Below are positions 1 through 7,921 of a stretch of DNA of 64,000 bases, piece by piece. The DNA comes from Paracrocinitomix sp039939375. GTDB taxonomy: Bacteria > Bacteroidota > Bacteroidia > Flavobacteriales_D > Crocinitomicaceae. A program made the translations under genes and the position numbers. The stretch spans positions 286,948 through 350,947 of the forward strand of contig JBDVJO010000004.1 in NCBI GenBank assembly GCA_039939375.1, read 5' to 3'. Numbering within the stretch: position 1 is the first letter of the stretch; each line of letters begins with the position of its first letter. The notes under the pieces are model-generated. The model saw nothing but the letters and a program-made list of their open reading frames with translations. It was not told the DNA's origin and made no database searches.

Positions 1-497
1 GTCTTAACCTTTTGCCAGTCTTTTATTTGCCAATTCGTATAGCCAGTAGCTACATGATTCTTATCAGTATCAAATAACTTTATCTCGCACTCAATCAACA
101 CCGCATCCTCACTTTTTAATGGTGTTTTAATTTTTTCTTCTATCCACAGGTCGTCAACAGAAAATTCAGCAATAATATCCGTTTTAGCTTGATAAACATA
201 TTCCATTCTCAACGATTGCATAATCAATCGGTACTTTTTTGCACCTAACTTAGTGAGCAATAAAAAGCCTGATGCAAACTCAGCAGCAGTTGCCATTCCG
301 CAAGCATGAACTCCTTTAATGTGATTAAAATTTTTACGCTTGTACGGAATAATTGTCGTCACCTTATCGTCTTCTATGGTCTTAATTTTAATCTTGTGCG
401 GTTTATTGAATGGAATCATCATACCTAAACCAAAATTCAGTTTCCACAATCCAAAATTAGACGCCTTTGCGTTGGCAATATATTTTTCAAAATTCAT
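1..497 (-). CDS. DUF4442-type hotdog thioesterase-like protein (partial, 3' end outside window)
   Basis: The gene starts at the ATG complementary to 495-497 and runs off the left edge, leaving about 165 codons. A GVHACGMATAAEFASG segment resembles the helix of hotdog-fold DUF4442/YiiD_C thioesterase-like proteins, and the rest alternates short beta strands as that fold does. Family members are thought to act on acyl thioesters; the substrate cannot be read here. It is divergent from the S46 peptidase. A minus-strand TATCTTTA (502-509), one base from the Bacteroidota -7 consensus, lies 4 nt before the ATG and would give an almost leaderless mRNA. Confidence 0.6.
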   Translation of the reverse strand, partial: MNFEKYIANAKASNFGLWKLNFGLGMMIPFNKPHKIKIKTIEDDKVTTIIPYKRKNFNHIKGVHACGMATAAEFASGFLLLTKLGAKKYRLIMQSLRMEYVYQAKTDIIAEFSVDDLWIEEKIKTPLKSEDAVLIECEIKLFDTDKNHVATGYTNWQIKDWQKVK

Positions 498-565
498 ACG
501 ATAAAGATAACAGACCTTAACCGCATATCAATCCAATCTTGAAATATTCTTTCTCAAAACAATCT

Positions 566-573
566 TATATTTG
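566..573 (+). promoter_or_regulatory. Bacteroidota -7 promoter element (TATATTTG) of the S46 peptidase
   Basis: This is an exact match to TAnnTTTG, 27 nt upstream of the ATG at 601. A TTG at 539-541 could be the weak -33 element. Because the element lies here, the upstream in-frame TTG at 571 cannot be the start codon. Confidence 0.5.
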
Positions 574-600
574 TGTGATTCTAAAAAGAAAATTCAATTC

Positions 601-2736
601 ATGAAAAAATTAGTAGCACTTCTAAGTTTATTTTTAACATTCAATTTCTCGGCGCTTTCTGTTGAAGGAATGTGGATTCCATCTTTAATTGATATGTTTC
701 ATTCAGACATGAAAACAATTGGATTGAAGTTATCTGCAGAGCAAATTTATTCAACCAATAACTCTAGCTTAAAAGACGCTATCGTGCAATTCAATGGTGG
801 TTGTACTGCTGAAATTGTTTCGGATCAAGGATTAATTTTAACTAATCACCATTGCGGATTTGATGCAATACAAAAACATTCTACCTTAGAAAATGACTAC
901 TTAAAAAATGGTTTTTGGGCAAAATCACAAGTTGAAGAAATTCCGTGCCCTTGGTTACGTGTAACTTTCGTAAAAGAAATAAGAGATGTCACTGATGCTG
1001 TTTTTAAAGGAATCACAGACGGAATGGCTGAAAACGAAAAAGCAAAAATTATTTCAAAAAACATTTCTGCTCTTGAAAAAGCAGAAGGCGTTAGCGGATC
1101 AATCACAGCTAAAATAAAACCTTTCAATTTAGGTAACGAATATTTCATGTTAATCACAGAAGATTACAACGATATCAGAATGGTTGGAGCGCCTCCTTCA
1201 GCAATCGGAAAATACGGTGGAGATACAGATAACTGGGTTTGGCCAAGACACACAGGAGATTTTTCTGTTTTTAGAATCTATGCAAACGACGAAAACAAAT
1301 CTTCAAAATACGACAAGGCGAATAAACCTTTCAAACCAGCACATTCTTTACCTGTTAGTTTAGCTCCAAAACAAAAAGGAGATTTTACCATGGTTTATGG
1401 TTTCCCAGGATCTACTGACCAGCACTACTCTTCTGGTAAATTAAAATTCATCATGGATGAAGAACGTCCTGCAAGAATTGACATGAGACAACATAGCTTG
1501 GATATTATTAAACCAGCAATGAATGCAGATGATTTAGTTAGAATCCAATACGCATCAAAACAAGCAAGAATTGCAAATGCTTGGAAAAAATGGATTGGTC
1601 AAATCACTGGATTAAAAGAGTTAGGTGCAATAGATAAGAAAAAAGCTTGGGAAGAAGAATACATGGCAAAAGCCGCAGAACAATCAGAGTGGAAAGCAAG
1701 CTATTATGATGTTATTAATGATCTAAACAAAGCCTCAGAAGAAGGTAAAAAATATGAAATGGCTTACTCTATGTTCATTGAGTACTTCTATGTAGGACCT
1801 GAGTTCATTAAGCATGCTTACGAATTTGACAATTTGGTTTCAAATTATGAAAAACTAGAGGCTGAAGGTAAATTAGATGAGGAAGTAGATAAATTAATTA
1901 GAAAATCAGATGCCTTCTTCAAGAATTATAACAAAGAAGTGGACGAAAAGATTTACAACGCGTTAACGCCACTTTATTGCGGATACGTTGAAAACGACCT
2001 GCTACCTTTAGGATTAGCCGACAGCTGGGAATCAACTGGAGAAGCAATTTTTTCTAAATCCCTTATTTTAAATCCAGAAAAACTGAAAACCTTGTTAGAG
2101 AAATCACCAAAGAAAGCGGTGAAAAAATTAAAGAAAGACCCAGCCTTAAAACATGCTGTTGCGATTAGATCAGCCTTCATCAATAAAGCCTACAACGCAT
2201 ACAGCCTTTACATTCAGAAAGAAGAAGCTTTGATGACCAAGTACCTTGAAGGTGTTTTAGTAATGTTCCCAGAAAAGAAAACTTGGGCTGATGCGAATTC
2301 AACACTAAGAATAACTTACGGAAAAATTGAAGGATCAGCTCCTTATGACGGAATGAAATACACCCATTACACAACGATAGATGGGATTATGCAAAAGCAT
2401 GATGAGAGTAACCCAGACTTCCAATTAACTGAGCGATTTGAAGATCTTTATGCAAAGAAAGATTTCGGAAACTATACGCAGGACGGAGAATTATGGGTTT
2501 GTTTTTCAGCTTCTAACCACACCACTGGCGGAAATTCAGGTTCACCGGTAATTGATGCCAATGGTAATTTAATTGGAATCAACTTTGATAGAAGCTGGGA
2601 AAGCACCATGTCTGACTTCATGTTTGACGACTCAAGATGCAGAAATATCGCAGTTGATATTAGATATGTGCTTTGGGTAATTGATAAGTATGGAGAAGCA
2701 CCTCATTTGGTGAAAGAGATGAATATCATCAAGTAA
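601..2736 (+). CDS. dpp11: S46 family dipeptidyl-peptidase, DPP11-like (Asp/Glu-specific)
   Basis: Exopeptidase that releases N-terminal dipeptides from oligopeptides, probably in the periplasm; 711 residues, the usual S46 length (about 700-720). The start at 601 begins a clear signal peptide. Chymotrypsin-like catalytic features are visible: the His motif TNHHCGFDA (His 83/84), the conserved GDTDNWVWPRHTGDFS segment that should carry the Asp, and the nucleophile motif GGNSGSP (Ser 646). Exactly 18 residues after that Ser is an Arg (NFDRSWE), the position known as Arg673 in Porphyromonas DPP11 and Gly673 in DPP7, so preference for acidic P1 residues is inferred. Such enzymes feed peptide catabolism in Bacteroidota. 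Confidence 0.93.
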   Translation: MKKLVALLSLFLTFNFSALSVEGMWIPSLIDMFHSDMKTIGLKLSAEQIYSTNNSSLKDAIVQFNGGCTAEIVSDQGLILTNHHCGFDAIQKHSTLENDYLKNGFWAKSQVEEIPCPWLRVTFVKEIRDVTDAVFKGITDGMAENEKAKIISKNISALEKAEGVSGSITAKIKPFNLGNEYFMLITEDYNDIRMVGAPPSAIGKYGGDTDNWVWPRHTGDFSVFRIYANDENKSSKYDKANKPFKPAHSLPVSLAPKQKGDFTMVYGFPGSTDQHYSSGKLKFIMDEERPARIDMRQHSLDIIKPAMNADDLVRIQYASKQARIANAWKKWIGQITGLKELGAIDKKKAWEEEYMAKAAEQSEWKASYYDVINDLNKASEEGKKYEMAYSMFIEYFYVGPEFIKHAYEFDNLVSNYEKLEAEGKLDEEVDKLIRKSDAFFKNYNKEVDEKIYNALTPLYCGYVENDLLPLGLADSWESTGEAIFSKSLILNPEKLKTLLEKSPKKAVKKLKKDPALKHAVAIRSAFINKAYNAYSLYIQKEEALMTKYLEGVLVMFPEKKTWADANSTLRITYGKIEGSAPYDGMKYTHYTTIDGIMQKHDESNPDFQLTERFEDLYAKKDFGNYTQDGELWVCFSASNHTTGGNSGSPVIDANGNLIGINFDRSWESTMSDFMFDDSRCRNIAVDIRYVLWVIDKYGEAPHLVKEMNIIK

Positions 2737-2754
2737 ATCATTAGATTTGGGAGA

Positions 2755-3063
2755 ATGCGAATGGTTATTCTCATAGGATTATTGGTAACGTTGAGTGCTT
2801 GTAAAAAAGAACCAGCGGCTCCTTTACCTGTGGGTAACTTCTTTGTAGATAATGCCAATTGTACCACGCCTTGTTTTGTCCATTGTTATGACCAGTCATA
2901 TAATGCCGTTGCGTGGAAATGGAATTTTGGAAACAGTTTAACTTCTGACAAACAACAAGATTCAATTCAGTATCACACGCCTGGATTTTATACCATTTCT
3001 TTGACTGTTTGGAACTCGGATAACGTGAGTGATAGCCTTTCAAAAACCATTCAAGTTTACTAG
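2755..3063 (+). CDS. Small PKD-domain lipoprotein
   Basis: A 102-residue protein with a short hydrophobic N-terminus ending in a lipobox (LSAC), so it should be lipidated. The rest is one PKD-like beta-sandwich: the motif WKWNFGNS and a GFYTISLTVW strand are typical. It lies 18 nt after the DPP11 gene and is probably co-transcribed. A second ATG at 2761 is equally possible as the start. PKD domains mediate surface protein-protein or glycan contacts; no enzymatic function is visible. Confidence 0.75.
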   Translation: MRMVILIGLLVTLSACKKEPAAPLPVGNFFVDNANCTTPCFVHCYDQSYNAVAWKWNFGNSLTSDKQQDSIQYHTPGFYTISLTVWNSDNVSDSLSKTIQVY

Positions 3064-3065
3064 AT

Positions 3066-3097
3066 AAAAAAAGACCGACTGTTTTGGGCAGCCGGTC
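3066..3097 (-). terminator. Rho-independent terminator of the small RNA candidate
   Basis: Stem 3073-3081 with 3089-3097, loop 3082-3088, and an A7 tract at 3066-3072 that becomes U7 on the minus-strand transcript. It points away from the plus-strand PKD lipoprotein gene, whose own transcript would lack a U-tract here. Confidence 0.7.
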
Positions 3098-3184
3098 AAG
3101 TTTATGTTCTTAAGGTATCCCTCCTCAAGTTTAAAATCTAGGTGTAAAATTTGATTTCCACTAATTTACGGAAGATCTATTCTT
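3066..3184 (-). ncRNA. Candidate structured small RNA (about 119 nt) with intrinsic terminator
   Basis: The minus strand of this gene gap carries three consecutive hairpins. In transcription order they are 3177-3153 (7 bp, one bulge), 3129-3109 (CTTGAGG/CCTTAAG, 7 bp with one G-U) and 3097-3073 (9 bp, one mismatch), the last followed directly by seven U (3072-3066). A -7-like TATACTTG (complement of 3189-3196, one base from TAnnTTTG) would start transcription near 3184. No reading frame of note is present. The size and flavobacterial setting suggest comparison with the Flavo-1/6S-like RNA family, but I cannot confirm membership from memory. Confidence 0.5.
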
Positions 3185-3263
3185 GTTTCAAGTATAATTC
3201 TGACGAGAAAAATGAATTGTATACGGGTCTAAATGATACATTTTTTTGATACCTTCAAAGCAA

Positions 3264-3644
3264 ATGAAGCCAAACAAAGAAATACTTCAAGCAAAAATTG
3301 ATGCCAGACATTACTCTAGAGAACTGATAAGAGATGTGTTTCAGGCAACTGAACATTTTCCGAAAAACGACCCTGAACGCTTAGCATCACAATTAAGAAA
3401 AAAAGTGTTGAGCGTTTCTTCATTTTTAGCACACGGAACCGTAAAACATGATCAAGACGAGCAAAAACAAGACCTCCTTCTGGTTATGGCTGAATTGAGA
3501 GAAGTTCTTAAGTACATAACAATAGCTCATCATTTGCGGTATTCCACAGATTTAGAAAAATCAAAAGTCCGCAACTCTATCGCAAACGTTATCAACGCCT
3601 TAGATAAGCTGGTTATTCAATTAGGTGGATTTGAAACCAAATAA
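3264..3644 (+). CDS. Four-helix-bundle protein (S23-like)
   Basis: A 126-residue all-helical protein. The ATG at 3264 is preferred over an upstream in-frame TTG at 3246. The spaced motifs FPKNDPERLASQLRKKV and SSFLAHGT, followed by two more amphipathic helices, resemble the four-helix-bundle family related to 23S rRNA intervening-sequence proteins (FP..E...L..QLRRA..S....IAEG). The biochemical role of that family is unsettled. It stands alone between the small RNA region and a thioredoxin-like gene. Confidence 0.6.
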   Translation: MKPNKEILQAKIDARHYSRELIRDVFQATEHFPKNDPERLASQLRKKVLSVSSFLAHGTVKHDQDEQKQDLLLVMAELREVLKYITIAHHLRYSTDLEKSKVRNSIANVINALDKLVIQLGGFETK

Positions 3645-3689
3645 TGTAAGTCTTCTTGCAGTTCAACGACTGATTGAAAAATTAAAGCA

Positions 3690-4232
3690 ATGAGTGATTA
3701 TTTTGAATTTGTGCAAGAATTAGTAGCCGAAGGTAAAACAACAGGTCCCAACCAAAGTGAAGACATGGTGGGATATACTAAGATGTCTTTGCAACGCATG
3801 AAACGCTGGAACAAAGTTGGAGTCCTTCTTCCAGAAATTGAGCAGAAGTTGTCTGAAATAACCTCCCCACAAAACTGGACTTTAATTACAGAAGCCTGGT
3901 GTGGAGATGCCGCTCATGCATTCATGTTCATTAAAAAAATGGCCGATAGCAACGCTCATATCAACTTTGACTGGAAGCTACGTGACGAAAACTTAGAATT
4001 AATGGATCAATACCTCACTAATGGTGGTCGATCAATTCCTAAACTAATTGCTTTTGATGCTGAAGGAAACGAACTCTTTAATTGGGGCCCAAGACCAAAA
4101 CACATCCAAGAAACATATTTAAAGCTAAGAGAAACTGGAGTTCCTTATTCAGAAATTTCTATCGAATTACAAAAGCTTTACAACGCAGACAAAGGAGTTA
4201 GCATGCAAAAAGAGTTATTAGAGTTGATGTAG
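3690..4232 (+). CDS. Thioredoxin-like protein (Thioredoxin_9 type)
   Basis: A 180-residue cytoplasmic protein with no signal peptide. A thioredoxin fold is indicated by LITEAWCGDAAH (about residues 68-79) followed by beta-alpha elements and the cis-Pro loop RSIPKLIAFD. The active site keeps only the first Cys (WCGDA rather than WCxxC), so it is unlikely to be a normal dithiol oxidoreductase. Homologues in Bacteroidota are annotated as thioredoxin family proteins. Its partner is unknown. It starts 45 nt after the four-helix-bundle gene. Confidence 0.8.
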   Translation: MSDYFEFVQELVAEGKTTGPNQSEDMVGYTKMSLQRMKRWNKVGVLLPEIEQKLSEITSPQNWTLITEAWCGDAAHAFMFIKKMADSNAHINFDWKLRDENLELMDQYLTNGGRSIPKLIAFDAEGNELFNWGPRPKHIQETYLKLRETGVPYSEISIELQKLYNADKGVSMQKELLELM

Positions 4233-4298
4233 AACAAATCAAATCATCAGATAATCAATCGCATCATCAACAAATCGGATAATCGGATAATCAACCAA
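4233..4298. repeat. Low-complexity intergenic spacer with short direct repeats
   Basis: The gap between two convergent genes consists of near-repeats of AATCATCA and CGGATAAT, the latter twice in tandem. No hairpin with a T-run and no reading frame are seen. Confidence 0.5.
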
Positions 4299-4559
4299 TC
4301 ACTCCCCAACTTCAGTATTTTGTTGTTTCTCCTTCTCTGCAGCCGCGTCATCCTCTGCAACCGCTCTAGAAATCAAAACAGCCATTAAAGCTAGAATAAT
4401 GATGAGAATGAACATTTTTTTGTCCTTATACAACGGTTTTTTAGGACGTTTGACCACCGTATCATATTCATGAGTTAAGCGAGAGAAGTCTTTATACTTC
4501 GCCATTGCCTCCTTTGAAGGAAGTTTAACTGGTTCTCTATTTACTTTATACTTTCTCAT
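4299..4559 (-). CDS. Small single-pass membrane protein coupled to an ECF sigma factor
   Basis: An 86-residue protein: a basic cytoplasmic N-terminal half (about 1-48), one hydrophobic segment FILIIILALMAVLI (about 50-63), then a short acidic tail. Its ATG overlaps the stop of the sigma factor gene by 4 nt (ATGA), implying translational coupling. Position and topology suggest a minimal membrane partner of the sigma factor, but it lacks the zinc-binding or FecR-type features of known anti-sigma factors. The function is inference only. Confidence 0.65.
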   Translation of the reverse strand: MRKYKVNREPVKLPSKEAMAKYKDFSRLTHEYDTVVKRPKKPLYKDKKMFILIIILALMAVLISRAVAEDDAAAEKEKQQNTEVGE

Positions 4560-5116
4560 GAATTAGCTTCCCAACTCTTTTTTAATTTATCTAAAATTCT
4601 ATACAAACGCATTTTTGCATTTGCTTCTGTGATGGCATAAAAATCCGCAATCTCTTTAAAAGAATATTGCATAAAAAATCGTAATTCAACTATCTCGGCT
4701 TGTTCCGGCTTTAAATTACTCAATAATTTAATTAATTTTTCTTGATCTGTTTCATTTCCTTCTTCTCCAATCTCTATCTCTAACATCACCGATTTAATAT
4801 GACGTTCTTCAACCTGAACGGTAACCATCTTTTTCTGTGCTCTAAAATATAAATTCACTTCGTTTGAAGCAATTCTATAGAGCCAAGCACTAAACGGAAA
4901 TCCTCTGTCTTCATACTTTTTAATATTGAACATGGCTTTCAGCATTGCATCCTGACATACATCTCCGGCAATGGCCTCATCTTGAACCCGTTTAAAAATA
5001 AAAATATAAATCTGCTCAAAATACTTATCATACAAAGCAGCAAAAGCACGCTCATTTTTCTGAGCTGCCAGCACCAAAGCTTTATCTTCTTGATATGATG
5101 AAGTCTTTTTATCCAA
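4556..5116 (-). CDS. ECF-type RNA polymerase sigma factor
   Basis: A 186-residue sigma-70 family protein of ECF size. Region 2 is visible around residues 25-95 (AFAALYDKYFEQIY, AGDVCQDAMLKA, FSAWLYRIASNEV) and region 4 at about 128-183 (LKPEQAEIVELRFFMQYS followed by the helix-turn-helix EIADFYAITEANAKMRL). It would direct RNA polymerase to a small regulon. The only linked gene is the membrane protein that overlaps its 3' end; no FecI-type TonB receptor is adjacent. The target regulon cannot be told from this window. Confidence 0.9.
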   Translation of the reverse strand: MDKKTSSYQEDKALVLAAQKNERAFAALYDKYFEQIYIFIFKRVQDEAIAGDVCQDAMLKAMFNIKKYEDRGFPFSAWLYRIASNEVNLYFRAQKKMVTVQVEERHIKSVMLEIEIGEEGNETDQEKLIKLLSNLKPEQAEIVELRFFMQYSFKEIADFYAITEANAKMRLYRILDKLKKSWEANS

Positions 5117-5165
5117 GGTTAGTTCTTATTCTATTGAGTTAATTCAAACATTTTGAAAAGTAACA

Positions 5166-5657
5166 CTATTTTTTTAATGCTCTCATTTTTTCAATTACCT
5201 CAAGTATAGAAATGTATGTATTCGCTTCAATTTCTGACAATTTATCCAAAGAAAAATAACCCACGTCTGTTATTCCTTCCTCTTCTTGAGGAATCAACTC
5301 TTCCTTCTTTCCTGAAGATGCTAAGTAATACCAATACGTCTTCTTCAATACATCTTTCCCTTTATAGTTGTACGTATGCCAAGTATCCAGTAAATGAGTA
5401 ATTATTTTTGGTTCTTCAATACCACACTCTTCCTCTATTTCTCTAATCGCACCTTCTTCAACCGACTCTCCTTTTTCTATTTTACCTTTTGGAATGTCCC
5501 ATAAACCATTGCGCTTAATAAATAAGAATTTACCATTCTTCTCTACCAAACCACCTGCAGCTTGTATGAATTTAAAAGATTTAAACGCATCTAACAACTC
5601 GCTTTCGCTCGATTGTTGATATATTTTCGGAACATTATCAATAAAAACTTTATACAT
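5166..5657 (-). CDS. NUDIX hydrolase
   Basis: A 163-residue hydrolase of nucleoside diphosphate-X compounds. The NUDIX box is complete: GKIEKGESVEEGA followed by IREIEEECGI (GX5EX7REUXEEXGU). An N-terminal extension of about 38 residues precedes it. The substrate cannot be told. It is divergent from pyrE with only 8 nt between start codons, and the pyrE -7 element overlaps this gene's own ATG, so the two are probably regulated against each other. Confidence 0.9.
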   Translation of the reverse strand: MYKVFIDNVPKIYQQSSESELLDAFKSFKFIQAAGGLVEKNGKFLFIKRNGLWDIPKGKIEKGESVEEGAIREIEEECGIEEPKIITHLLDTWHTYNYKGKDVLKKTYWYYLASSGKKEELIPQEEEGITDVGYFSLDKLSEIEANTYISILEVIEKMRALKK

Positions 5658-5660
5658 TTG
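5653..5660 (+). promoter_or_regulatory. -7 promoter element (TACATTTG) of pyrE, overlapping the NUDIX start codon
   Basis: Exact TAnnTTTG match ending 5 nt before the pyrE ATG at 5666. Start-site geometry would give a leaderless or 1-nt-leader mRNA. The reverse-strand ATG of the NUDIX gene (5655-5657) lies inside the element. Confidence 0.5.
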
Positions 5661-5665
5661 CGGCC

Positions 5666-6307
5666 ATGATTTTAGACAAAGACAAAGCCCTAAAAATAGC
5701 TGATTTTTTATTACAAATCAAAGCAGTTAAACTTCAACCTAATGATCCTTTCACATGGGCATCTGGTTGGAACTCGCCAATCTATTGCGACAATAGAAAA
5801 ACACTGTCATTTCCTAAAATCAGAACGGCAATAAGACAAACCTTTGCGCAACAAATAGATGAAAAGTACACCAACATTGATGCTATTGCAGGTGTGGCAA
5901 CCGGCGGAATCGCTATTGGAGCCTTAGTTGCTGAAGAGATGGGCTTACCATTTATTTATGTGCGTTCTTCTGCAAAGGGGCACGGCTTGGGTAACCAAAT
6001 TGAAGGGGCTTATGAAGAAGGACAACGCGTAGTCGTTATTGAAGATTTAATTTCAACAGGAGGATCAAGTTTGCAAGCAGTTGATGCTTTAAGAGAAGCT
6101 AAACTTAACGTTCTTGGTTTATCTGCAATCTTTACTTATGGATTTAATAAGGCCGTAGAGAATTTTAATAATGCCAAATGTGAATTTTTCACGCTTTCTG
6201 ATTATGATCATCTAATTGAGCAAGCGCAAGCATCAAATTATGTGAGCGATAGCGATATCGATTCATTAAAAGAATGGAAGTCAAACCCTGAAAACTGGAA
6301 AAAGTAA
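5666..6307 (+). CDS. pyrE: Orotate phosphoribosyltransferase
   Basis: Converts orotate and PRPP to orotidine 5'-phosphate in de novo pyrimidine synthesis. At 213 residues it has the normal length. The PRPP-binding loop is clear (VVVIEDLISTGGSS, about residues 120-133), as are an N-terminal FTWASGWNSPIYCDNR substrate segment and the catalytic loop region YVRSSAKGHG. Its last base overlaps the ATG of the following SRPBCC gene (TAATG), so the two form an operon. It may be translated from a nearly leaderless transcript. Confidence 0.96.
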   Translation: MILDKDKALKIADFLLQIKAVKLQPNDPFTWASGWNSPIYCDNRKTLSFPKIRTAIRQTFAQQIDEKYTNIDAIAGVATGGIAIGALVAEEMGLPFIYVRSSAKGHGLGNQIEGAYEEGQRVVVIEDLISTGGSSLQAVDALREAKLNVLGLSAIFTYGFNKAVENFNNAKCEFFTLSDYDHLIEQAQASNYVSDSDIDSLKEWKSNPENWKK

Positions 6308-6729
6308 TGTCAGCAACAATAATCGATAGTCAGAAAGTAATTATTAATGCAAAATCTGAAGAGGTATTTACCTTTTTAAGTGATTTTAATAACATCAAAG
6401 AATTACTACCTCAAGATAAAATCTCTGATTGGACATCAACTGTTGATGATTGTTCTTTTAAAATTCAAGGGGCTGCAACCATTCCTCTTGTAAAGGACTC
6501 AGTTGAGCCGAACAACAAAATCAAAATCGTTTCTGGTCCAAAAGCACCTTTTCCGTTTAAAATGAACGTATTCATCAACGAATTAGATGGTGGAGATGGC
6601 AATTCTTGTCAAGGCTATTTGCATTTTGAAGGAGACATCAACGCGTTTTTGAAAATGATGGTGGTTAAACCATTAACCAACTTATTTGACTACATGGCGC
6701 ATAAACTTCAAACAAAATTTGAAGCTTAA
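6307..6729 (+). CDS. SRPBCC (START-like) family protein
   Basis: A 140-residue protein of the SRPBCC/START superfamily, a helix-grip fold with a hydrophobic ligand cavity. It is cytoplasmic and has no signal peptide. The N-terminal pattern SQKVIINAKSEEVFTFLSDF is the usual first strand and helix, followed by beta strands and a long C-terminal helix. It is coupled to pyrE by a 1-nt overlap. The ligand is unknown, and this genomic position does not prove a role in pyrimidine synthesis. It converges on birA with overlapping stop codons. Confidence 0.75.
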   Translation: MSATIIDSQKVIINAKSEEVFTFLSDFNNIKELLPQDKISDWTSTVDDCSFKIQGAATIPLVKDSVEPNNKIKIVSGPKAPFPFKMNVFINELDGGDGNSCQGYLHFEGDINAFLKMMVVKPLTNLFDYMAHKLQTKFEA

Positions 6730-7460
6730 AGAAATTTCACTTCTTTCAAGTCGTAAGATCTAATTTCACCACTCACAGAAACTTGTAATCTGCCATTTTC
6801 GTGGACGCCAACAATCGTTCCTGCGAATTCACCTGAATGATCTTCAAATTGGCGAATTTCGTTTAGTCCCAGTAAATTTTCATAATACCGGTCTTTCAAT
6901 AATTTGAAATTGGAATCAAGTAATAGATTTACATAAAAATCTAAATAAGCGAAGTATTGATCAAAAACGTCCATCAAATCAGGCTCTGAATTTATTTCAT
7001 TTGCAATAGAAGTACCACTGAGTTCACCAAATTCCTTTTGGTTTACATTTAACCCTACTCCAATAACAGACGATTGTATTTTAGATCCTGACAATACATT
7101 TTCAATTAAAATACCACAAATCTTCTTTTCATTCACCAGAATATCATTCGGCCATTTGATTTTTGCAGGAATTTTTAGGTCAGATAGTGTTTTTCTGACG
7201 GCAAGAGAAACAGCAATATTTAGGTAAAAAGAATGTTTTACGTCAATCTCAGGAAAAAATATTGTTGACATGGTCAAATTTTTTCCTTCTTCACTCGTCC
7301 ACAAGGCTGTGCGTTGACCACGTCCTTTTTGCTGTTTTTCAGCCAAAATAGTCGTGCCACTTAGCACTGTTGTTGACTTCAACAATTCAGATGCAAACTG
7401 GTTTGTAGAATCAACCACCTTTAAATGAATTAGATTTCGTTCTAATCTTTTATAGAGCAT
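6726..7460 (-). CDS. birA: Biotin--[acetyl-CoA-carboxylase] ligase
   Basis: Attaches biotin to the lysine of biotin-dependent carboxylases through biotinyl-AMP. It has the catalytic domain only (244 residues from the ATG at 7460), with no N-terminal helix-turn-helix, so it should not be a biotin repressor. Motifs: VVDSTNQFA, the GRGQR adenylate loop, IKWPNDILVNEKKICGIL, and a small C-terminal SH3-like domain (EFAGTIVGVHENGRL). An in-frame ATG 13 codons further upstream (7499) is less likely because it would leave too little room for the divergent rsfS promoter. Confidence 0.93.
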   Translation of the reverse strand: MLYKRLERNLIHLKVVDSTNQFASELLKSTTVLSGTTILAEKQQKGRGQRTALWTSEEGKNLTMSTIFFPEIDVKHSFYLNIAVSLAVRKTLSDLKIPAKIKWPNDILVNEKKICGILIENVLSGSKIQSSVIGVGLNVNQKEFGELSGTSIANEINSEPDLMDVFDQYFAYLDFYVNLLLDSNFKLLKDRYYENLLGLNEIRQFEDHSGEFAGTIVGVHENGRLQVSVSGEIRSYDLKEVKFL

Positions 7461-7505
7461 GTAACAAATGTTGTAAAAATTGAGACTAAAGTGAAACAAA
7501 ACAAG

Positions 7506-7513
7506 TAATTTTG
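7506..7513 (+). promoter_or_regulatory. -7 promoter element (TAATTTTG) for rsfS-ftsH operon
   Basis: Exact TAnnTTTG, 17 nt before the rsfS ATG. A TTG at 7480-7482 lies 23 nt upstream, within the reported spacing for Bacteroidota -33/-7 promoters. Confidence 0.6.
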
Positions 7514-7530
7514 TTCACCAAATTAAGAAT

Positions 7531-7914
7531 ATGATAAAAGCCGCAGACGAGAAAAAAGTTGAAACAAAAATGTTAGTGGATACAATCGTGGATGGAATTC
7601 AGGATGTTAAAGGAAAGGATATAGTAATACTAGATCTTACACATCTTCAAAATTCTGTTACTGAATATTTTATCATATGTAGTGGTGAATCAAATACACA
7701 AGTTGAGGGTATTTCTAGTTCAATTACAAGAAAAACAAGAAAAGATTTACAAGAGCGTCCTTGGCATCAAGAAGGAATTAACAATTCTGAATGGGTGTTG
7801 TTGGATTATGTAAATGTTGTCGTTCATGTGTTCTATAAAGAAATCAGAGAATTCTATAACCTAGAAGATCTTTGGGCAGATGCTGAACGAACAGATGTAC
7901 CAAACTTAGATTAA
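7531..7914 (+). CDS. rsfS: Ribosome silencing factor RsfS (YbeB/Iojap family)
   Basis: Binds ribosomal protein uL14 on the free 50S subunit and blocks joining with 30S during starvation. At 127 residues it has the family length, with motifs DIVILDLTHLQNSVTEYFII, ICSGESNTQVEG and EWVLLDYVNVVVHVF. It is the first gene of a plus-strand run continuing into ftsH 7 nt downstream, a linkage I recall as common in flavobacteria. Confidence 0.95.
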   Translation: MIKAADEKKVETKMLVDTIVDGIQDVKGKDIVILDLTHLQNSVTEYFIICSGESNTQVEGISSSITRKTRKDLQERPWHQEGINNSEWVLLDYVNVVVHVFYKEIREFYNLEDLWADAERTDVPNLD

Positions 7915-7921
7915 ATATATT

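Noticed and set aside
571..600. Upstream in-frame TTG start for the S46 peptidase
   Set aside because: It lies inside the TATATTTG promoter element, and the ATG at 601 begins a typical signal peptide.
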